Of a stretch of DNA of 5,089 bases, positions 1 to 3,567 are shown piece by piece. The first letter of the stretch is position 1, and each line of letters starts with the position of its first letter. The notes under the pieces were generated by a model. The model worked only from the letters and a program-made list of their open reading frames with translations. It was not told where the DNA came from and did not search any database. The position numbers and the translations under genes were made by a program. The DNA lies in assembly GCA_003510345.1 (NCBI GenBank), contig DOMW01000079.1, positions 4,953-10,041 on the forward strand, written 5' to 3'. Source of the DNA: Clostridiales bacterium (GTDB taxonomy: Bacteria; Bacillota; Clostridia; Christensenellales; Christensenellaceae).

Positions 1-593
1 AGCTCGTTTGACATTGCGCTGCGGTCAACACACAGGTAATGCGCTAATTCCTCCCGGTTATAGGGAATGGTGAATTTTTTCGCCACCCCCCTTTGCATAT
101 CAAAAAACGTGAGCAGTTTTTCGCGGGTCGTCCTTTTGGAGAGGATTTCATTTTTCTGGTTTAGCAGCAGGTTTTTGCAAGCCAGCAGCCGTAACATATT
201 CGCGATAAGCCGCGCGTGAAAGGGGCAGGCGGCGGCGCAGGATGTTATGACTTTCTTATAGTCCAGCATCAGTATTTCGGCATTTTCCTTTGCCAAAACG
301 GTGACAGGGCTTTGCGCGATCTCAGCGCAGGCAAATACCTCACCAAATATCTCTGAAACGCCAAGCTCTGTCAAAATAGCGACGCGCCCGTCTATATCTT
401 CTTTGATAACCTGTACGCTGCCGGATAAGACCAAGCCGACAAAATTCACCGCATCGCCGGACAACAAGATGACCTCGCCTTTTATATAAGCGGCGGTTTT
501 TGCCGACAGGCAATCCAGCATCCGCGCAAAGTCGCTGAAGGCTATTCCCTGCAACAAGGGGCTACTTTTTACTGTTTCAAAAATCTTTCTCAA
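1..593 (-). CDS. Crp/Fnr-family transcriptional regulator (3' end outside window)
   Basis: The reverse strand encodes 197 codons of a Crp/Fnr regulator and leaves the window before its stop; family members are usually about 220-230 residues, so roughly 25-30 are missing. Residues about 20-115 form the cyclic-nucleotide-binding-like beta-barrel (GEVILLSGD near 39-47, LSGSVQV 56-62, IFGEVF 82-87). A long dimerisation helix follows, then a winged helix-turn-helix whose recognition region reads REELAHYLCVDRSAMSNE (180-197). The arginine that binds cAMP in CRP is not evident after the FGE motif, so cAMP is an unlikely ligand. Cysteines at 28, 89, 119, 123, 139 and 188 could serve redox or Fe-S sensing, but this is inference. 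The TTG start is chosen because a GGAG lies 7 bases upstream and the protein then begins at the normal family position; the ATG at 613 is in another frame and stops after seven codons. It is divergent from a ferredoxin gene, a pairing seen in clostridia near hcp, although hcp is not in view. Confidence 0.9.
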   Translation of the reverse strand, partial: MRKIFETVKSSPLLQGIAFSDFARMLDCLSAKTAAYIKGEVILLSGDAVNFVGLVLSGSVQVIKEDIDGRVAILTELGVSEIFGEVFACAEIAQSPVTVLAKENAEILMLDYKKVITSCAAACPFHARLIANMLRLLACKNLLLNQKNEILSKRTTREKLLTFFDMQRGVAKKFTIPYNREELAHYLCVDRSAMSNE

Positions 594-600
594 AAAACCA

Positions 601-604
601 CTCC
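601..604 (-). promoter_or_regulatory. Ribosome binding site of the Crp/Fnr gene
   Basis: On the reverse strand GGAG lies 7 bases before TTG at 593. It supports this non-ATG start over the upstream in-frame GTG at 626, which would also fall at the predicted start of the transcript. Confidence 0.7.
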
Positions 605-605
605 A

Positions 606-621
606 CGTTGCATATACAACG
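606..621. promoter_or_regulatory. 16-bp palindrome, likely Crp/Fnr operator
   Basis: CGTTGCATATACAACG is symmetric at 14 of 16 positions and has the CRP-like layout of two 5-bp arms around 6 bases (CGTTG-N6-CAACG). It lies in the divergent intergenic region. Its centre is about 41.5 bases upstream of the start point predicted for the ferredoxin gene, the class II activator position. It is also about 15 bases downstream of the start point predicted for the regulator gene, a repressing position. The palindrome is directly visible; its use by the adjacent regulator is inference. Confidence 0.6.
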
Positions 622-648
622 GACACATTGCTTTTATTGTAGTATGCT
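620..648 (+). promoter_or_regulatory. Candidate promoter of the ferredoxin-like gene
   Basis: A weak -35 (CGGACA, 620-625) and a -10 (TATGCT, 643-648) are separated by 17 bases, with a predicted start near 655 and a short leader to GTG 685. The poor -35 and the palindrome overlapping its edge suit an activator-dependent promoter. It overlaps the opposing promoter of the regulator gene, so polymerase may occupy only one at a time. Confidence 0.45.
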
Positions 649-664
649 ATGGTCATCAAGTCAA
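636..664 (-). promoter_or_regulatory. Sigma-A-type promoter of the Crp/Fnr gene
   Basis: Reading leftward, TTGACT (664-659) and TACAAT (641-636) are each 5 of 6 matches to the -35 and -10 consensus and are spaced by exactly 17 bases. The predicted start near 629 precedes the palindrome at 606-621, the GGAG site and the TTG codon at 593, in the right order for a gene repressed from a downstream operator. Confidence 0.65.
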
Positions 665-670
665 GGCAAC

Positions 671-676
671 GGGAGG
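671..676 (+). promoter_or_regulatory. Ribosome binding site that sets the GTG start at 685
   Basis: GGGAGG ends 8 bases before GTG 685. The in-frame ATG at 649 lies inside the predicted -10 box and has no comparable site, so the longer reading would add 12 residues that are probably not translated. Confidence 0.75.
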
Positions 677-684
677 TAATCATT

Positions 685-1389
685 GTGGTTAGGAAAATTA
701 TAAAGATTGATGAGGATAAGTGCAACGGCTGTGGCCTGTGCGCGTCGGCTTGCCACGAAGGGGCGATCGGCATGGTAGGCGGCAAGGCAAAACTACTGCG
801 CGACGACTACTGCGACGGGCTGGGCAACTGCCTGCCCGTTTGCCCGACGGGTGCAATAACCTTTGAGGAACGGGACGCCGCGGCCTATGACGAAGCCGCT
901 GTGAAAACGAACATGGAAAACCGCCAGCCGGAAACTTTAGCTTGCGGCTGCCCGGGCACGAACGCGAAAGCAATCAAGCGTAAAGAAAGTGACTCGGTGC
1001 GGGAACAACCGGGCAAAGCAGAAACCTACCTGAATCAATGGCCCGTGCAAATAAAGCTTGTACCGGTAAACGCGCCCTATTTCGATAACGCGAATTTGCT
1101 GGTCGCGGCTGATTGCGCCGCTTACGCCTACGGTAATTTTCATGCGGCGTACATGAAAAACAAAGTCACCATCATCGGCTGCCCAAAGCTGGACGAGGGG
1201 GATTATAGCGAAAAACTGACCGCCATTCTGCGGCAGAACAATATCAAATCTGTGACGGTCGTCCGCATGGAGGTGCCTTGCTGCGGCGGCATTGAAAACG
1301 CGGTGAAAACAGCTCTTCAGGATTGCGGGAAGCTCATTCCGTGGCAGGTTGTCACCATTTCAACCGACGGTAGAATTTTGGATAATTAA
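685..1389 (+). CDS. Ferredoxin-like Fe-S protein with cysteine-rich C-terminal domain
   Basis: This 234-residue soluble protein probably acts in cytoplasmic electron transfer or redox sensing. Residues 9-60 form a bacterial ferredoxin module. The first motif has all four cysteines of a [4Fe-4S] site (C13, C16, C19, C23). The second reads CDGLGNCLPVCP (C43, C49, C53) and lacks the usual second cysteine, having leucine at 46. After a polar linker come C87-G-C89, then a domain with C144, C166 (GCPK) and C199-C200 (PCCGG, 198-202), resembling the C-terminal part of clostridial '4Fe-4S binding proteins' often encoded beside Crp/Fnr regulators and hybrid-cluster protein genes. There are no signal peptide or membrane segments. 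The GTG start is set by GGGAGG at 671-676. The gene appears to be transcribed alone, since about 430 non-coding bases follow. The electron partner is unknown, and a nitrosative- or oxidative-stress role is inferred only from the usual family context. Confidence 0.85.
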   Translation: MVRKIIKIDEDKCNGCGLCASACHEGAIGMVGGKAKLLRDDYCDGLGNCLPVCPTGAITFEERDAAAYDEAAVKTNMENRQPETLACGCPGTNAKAIKRKESDSVREQPGKAETYLNQWPVQIKLVPVNAPYFDNANLLVAADCAAYAYGNFHAAYMKNKVTIIGCPKLDEGDYSEKLTAILRQNNIKSVTVVRMEVPCCGGIENAVKTALQDCGKLIPWQVVTISTDGRILDN

Positions 1390-1414
1390 AGGGGGGTACA
1401 TTATACTATATACT
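1390..1414. other. AT-rich gap with short tandem repeat
   Basis: Directly after the ferredoxin stop codon is a run of G residues, then TATACTA twice in tandem (1402-1415). No terminator with a GC stem and T-run is seen before the structured element begins, so the element itself may form the 3' end of this transcript. Confidence 0.3.
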
Positions 1415-1586
1415 ATGAATTTAGCCATATATAACGGCTTATACCATTTCCCATTAAAACGTCTGCGTTTTTAATCCGCCCGGCCATGGTGCCCAAAAAC
1501 ACTTCTTCGACGCGCCGTGGCCGCGCGGGTTAGGTAGCGCCTTTTAGCGTTGCCTAACGGGGAAGCCGTTCAATATCTAATTCCAT
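1415..1586. other. Structured inverted-repeat element (MITE-like or structured RNA)
   Basis: The ends, about 1415-1440 and 1563-1586, are imperfect inverted copies: read inward, both give ATG(G)AATT(T)AG, ATAT, then an exact 8-bp AACGGCTT / AAGCCGTT (1433-1440, 1563-1570). Between them are three abutting hairpins. The first is 1453-1475, a 9-bp AT-rich stem with one bulged T and a TCTG loop. The second is 1476-1528, 16 of 17 positions paired with one C-C mismatch and a 19-base loop. The third is 1529-1558, 12 bp with two G-T pairs and a 6-base loop. Together they form a closed cloverleaf. No transposase or convincing target-site duplication is visible. A 38-codon open frame on the reverse strand (1529-1416) has no ribosome binding site. 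It could be a miniature inverted-repeat element, a palindromic repeat acting as terminator or mRNA stabiliser, or a non-coding RNA. The G-T pairs favour RNA folding on the + strand but do not settle it. Confidence 0.55.
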
Positions 1587-1670
1587 TTTTAGGTTTTTCT
1601 ATTTGGGATTAGTATTTTAGTATTATTGAAGAAGTAACCCCTATACTGCTTATCGAAATAAGCAACAAAG

Positions 1671-1708
1671 CTGAACGCTGCGCCTATAAATGTAGGTTTG
1701 GCGTTCGG
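1671..1708. repeat. Isolated imperfect hairpin
   Basis: GAACGC (1673-1678) pairs with GCGTTC (1701-1706) and CCTA (1683-1686) with TAGG (1693-1696). The four bases between the arms face each other as three G-T wobbles and one mismatch, and a C-G pair extends the outside. The result is a nearly continuous stem of about 16 bp with the six-base loop TAAATG. There is no T-run after it, so it is not an obvious terminator. It lies about 45 bases upstream of the TetR promoter -35; its role is unknown. Confidence 0.35.
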
Positions 1709-1751
1709 ATTTCGACCGTTGTTCAATTCTACGAAACTTTTTGTCACTGCC

Positions 1752-1780
1752 TTGACAAATCTCACAAATCGCGATATGCT
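1752..1780 (+). promoter_or_regulatory. Promoter of the tetR-hydrolase operon
   Basis: A perfect -35 TTGACA (1752-1757) is followed after 17 bases by TATGCT (1775-1780). The predicted start near 1787 lies inside the operator array, as expected for an autorepressed TetR gene. It also makes the in-frame ATG at 1787 an unlikely start, since that would leave no leader. A small palindrome, ATCGCGAT (1768-1775), sits between the boxes. Confidence 0.75.
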
Positions 1781-1811
1781 AAGCATATGCTTAATATTAA
1801 GCACTTGCTTA
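1774..1811. promoter_or_regulatory. Tandem palindromic operators, probable TetR binding sites
   Basis: TAAGCA-NN-TGCTTA occurs twice: 1780-1793 (a perfect 14-bp palindrome) and 1798-1811 (6-bp arms with CT between). Their centres are 18 bp apart and the four intervening bases are ATAT. A third overlapping palindrome, ATATGCT-A-AGCATAT (1774-1788), covers the -10 box. The array spans the -10 and start point, so bound repressor would block initiation. Assignment to the adjacent TetR protein is inferred from position and symmetry. Confidence 0.65.
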
Positions 1812-1816
1812 GATTT

Positions 1817-1821
1817 GGAGG
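1817..1821 (+). promoter_or_regulatory. Ribosome binding site that sets the tetR start at 1826
   Basis: GGAGG lies 4 bases before ATG 1826, a slightly short spacing. The alternative in-frame ATG 1787 has no ribosome binding site and lies inside the operator. Confidence 0.65.
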
Positions 1822-1825
1822 TTTT

Positions 1826-2425
1826 ATGGGTAATCGGGATAAGGAGAAAGAGTATAGGCGATTGCAGATTTTAGAAATAGCGCTTGACCAGTTTATTGCA
1901 AAGGGTTATTATGGCGCGTCCACACGGGAAATCTGTAAGATCGCAGGCGTCAGCTCCGGCTTGCTGTTCCATTATTTTGATTCAAAGCTGGCTTTATATG
2001 AGGCTCTAATTGAGATCGGCTGCGATAAATTAACGCTGGATGTTGCATCAACAGAAAGCCCAATCAAAGTATTTGAGCAAAAATTGTTTGATATGATGCA
2101 AATGATTGTCGCCAGGCCATTTGCGGCTAAGATGTTCGTGTTTATGGGTTACGCGGTTTACAATGCGGCGCAGATTTCGCAAAAGGCCGGTATTATGCTG
2201 GCGCGGCATGACCTTATTCGTCAGTCTGTACCACTCATCCAAGAAGGCCAGAGGCTTGGCGAAATACGTTCGGGGGATGCGCATGCTCTGTCCGTTGCGT
2301 TTTGGTGTTCATTGCAAGGCATAGCCAAGGCCATTGCGTTAAACCCCGAAACGCCTTGCCCGGACGCAGCGTGGATCCTGGATATTCTACGGGTTTACAA
2401 ATATGAAGGAATAGAAATGCAATGA
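1826..2425 (+). CDS. TetR/AcrR-family transcriptional repressor
   Basis: This 199-residue protein has the usual TetR length. Residues 8-58 form the N-terminal DNA-binding domain: helix 1 around RRLQILEIALDQFIAKGYYGAS, the helix-turn-helix TREICKIAGVSSGLLFHYF (33-51), then DSKLALYEAL. The rest is a helical ligand-binding and dimerisation domain that diverges widely in this family and gives no ligand by inspection. The protein very likely represses its own operon through the TAAGCA/TGCTTA palindromes at 1774-1811, with release by an unknown effector. Its stop codon overlaps the start of the downstream hydrolase (ATGA), implying coupled translation and a shared role. The effector may therefore be a substrate of the hydrolase or a compound it inactivates, which is inference. 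ATG 1826 is preferred over ATG 1787 because of the GGAGG site and the expected N-terminus. Confidence 0.9.
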   Translation: MGNRDKEKEYRRLQILEIALDQFIAKGYYGASTREICKIAGVSSGLLFHYFDSKLALYEALIEIGCDKLTLDVASTESPIKVFEQKLFDMMQMIVARPFAAKMFVFMGYAVYNAAQISQKAGIMLARHDLIRQSVPLIQEGQRLGEIRSGDAHALSVAFWCSLQGIAKAIALNPETPCPDAAWILDILRVYKYEGIEMQ

Positions 2426-3447
2426 ATAAACGGTTGTTACAAAAGGCTTTTGACGCAGTGACTAGATCTAAACAAATATATGAAACTGTTTTATTTGTGG
2501 AAAATTCCACCGGTAGTTTTTCAGAATACTTTGGGTATGGCGGGCGCGATATTGATACGCCTATGATTGTGGCAAGTATCACAAAGATGTTCACTACAGC
2601 ATGTGTTTTGAAAATCTGCGAAAGCGGGCGGCTTGCGCTGGATGATAAAATTGCGCCGTATTTTACTGAAGAACAGCTAAAAGGGCTTCACATATACAAA
2701 GGGCATGAATACTCTTTCGGCTTAACGATTTCTGATTTACTTTTCCAAACAAGCGGTTTGCCGGATAGCTTTGAGGATGGAAATACGGAATCCGTTTTGC
2801 AGGGTGATATATATACTACATTTGCGGATTCTTTAGCGGAAACGAAGAGTCAAACGCCGCATTTTGCCCCCCATACAGGAAATAAAGCGCATTATGCCAA
2901 TATCAACTTTGACCTGCTCGGTGAAGTATTGGTTAAAGTTACGGGGATGCCTCTTGCCGAACTATATCAACAAATCATTTTCGCACCATTGAAAATGACC
3001 CATACTTATTTGGCAACTGATGAAAATGATTTTGTTCCCCACACATACTATGGTGAGCAAAAACTGAAACGCCCCAAAATCATTGCGTCGAGCGGCGCTG
3101 CCGGAGGAGGTATATCAACGCCAAGGGATTTAATGGTTTTCAGCAAGTGCTTTTGGAACGGAAGCCTCTTTGATAAAATTATTTTTGAACAGCTTTCCAT
3201 ATACAAACGTTTACAAGCCAGCAAAGGGCCGATTTGTTATGGCGGCGGGTATATGCAGATTCCCTTACATGGGTTACCAACCCTTTTCATGGGAAAAGGT
3301 GAATTGTTGGGGCATTCAGGCTCGACAGGCTCGTTCATGTTCTACTATCCTGAGAAATATTTGCATTTTATTGGTGACCTCGCACAATTTACGAATCCCG
3401 CACTTCCAATCAGGCTTGTGATGAAGCTGGCAATGATGGCTAAATAA
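2422..3447 (+). CDS. Serine hydrolase, class C beta-lactamase / PBP-like family
   Basis: This 341-residue protein of the beta-lactamase-related family has all three active-site elements in order: S52-I-T-K55 (nucleophile and general base), Y158-A-N160 (the YxN motif), and H298-S-G300 in place of KTG. It also has the family signature GGGISTPRDL (228-237) and the early motif LLFQTSGLP (106-114). Such enzymes hydrolyse amides or esters, including D-amino-acid peptides, short-chain esters and sometimes beta-lactams; the HSG third motif is more typical of esterase- or peptidase-like members than of true beta-lactamases. No signal peptide, lipobox or clear membrane segment is seen, so it is predicted to be cytoplasmic, unlike cell-wall enzymes. 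Its ATG overlaps the tetR stop by 4 bases, with GAAGGA 11 bases upstream, so translational coupling probably drives expression. The substrate is unknown; true beta-lactam resistance should not be assumed. Confidence 0.87.
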   Translation: MNKRLLQKAFDAVTRSKQIYETVLFVENSTGSFSEYFGYGGRDIDTPMIVASITKMFTTACVLKICESGRLALDDKIAPYFTEEQLKGLHIYKGHEYSFGLTISDLLFQTSGLPDSFEDGNTESVLQGDIYTTFADSLAETKSQTPHFAPHTGNKAHYANINFDLLGEVLVKVTGMPLAELYQQIIFAPLKMTHTYLATDENDFVPHTYYGEQKLKRPKIIASSGAAGGGISTPRDLMVFSKCFWNGSLFDKIIFEQLSIYKRLQASKGPICYGGGYMQIPLHGLPTLFMGKGELLGHSGSTGSFMFYYPEKYLHFIGDLAQFTNPALPIRLVMKLAMMAK

Positions 3448-3453
3448 AGGGTA

Positions 3454-3497
3454 GGCGTATAGCGGGCGTGGCCACGCCCCCAAACCGCCCTCTCTTT
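3454..3497. terminator. GC-rich palindrome, possible terminator of the tetR-hydrolase operon
   Basis: GGGCGTGGCCACGCCC (3464-3479) is a perfect 16-bp palindrome just after the hydrolase stop. GGCG (3454-3457) can pair with CGCC (3486-3489) as an outer arm, and a short pyrimidine run (TCTCTTT) follows. The run is weak and not immediately next to the stem, so termination is plausible rather than certain. The motif could also be a short dispersed palindromic repeat. Confidence 0.35.
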
Positions 3498-3514
3498 AAT
3501 TTAATTCCAATTTG

Positions 3515-3523
3515 TGGTATGCT
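3515..3523 (+). promoter_or_regulatory. Extended -10 promoter of the flavoprotein gene
   Basis: TGGTATGCT carries the TG extension and a -10 box (TATGCT, 3518-3523) with a predicted start near 3530 and a leader of about 38 bases. The -35 position (TTTAAT, 3495-3500) is poor, consistent with reliance on the extended -10. It supports transcription separate from the tetR-hydrolase pair. Confidence 0.4.
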
Positions 3524-3567
3524 GAAAACAAATCCATCAGCTATACGACATTCATTGGGTGAAAAAT

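Noticed and set aside
649..684. Upstream ATG start for the ferredoxin-like protein
   Set aside because: This ATG overlaps the predicted -10 box and lacks a ribosome binding site, whereas GTG 685 has GGGAGG at ideal spacing.
1453..1475. AT-rich hairpin as a stand-alone intrinsic terminator of the ferredoxin gene
   Set aside because: The stem is mostly A-T, the T residues are inside the stem, and GC-rich sequence follows rather than a T-run; it fits better as one arm of the larger element.
1416..1529. 38-codon reverse-strand open frame inside the structured element
   Set aside because: There is no ribosome binding site, the sequence is dominated by hairpin arms, and no family is recognised; best treated as part of the repeat or RNA element.
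1531..1558. GTTAGG/CCTAAC hairpin considered as tRNA-like or CRISPR repeat
   Set aside because: There is a single copy with no spacer array, and the anticodon-arm and T-arm sequences of a tRNA are absent.
1589..1804. 71-codon reverse-strand open frame from GTG 1804
   Set aside because: It has no ribosome binding site at GTG 1804 or at the internal ATG 1786, starts inside the TetR operator, runs antisense through the promoter, and shows no recognisable domain. Its N-terminal similarity to the long form of TetR is a by-product of the palindromes.
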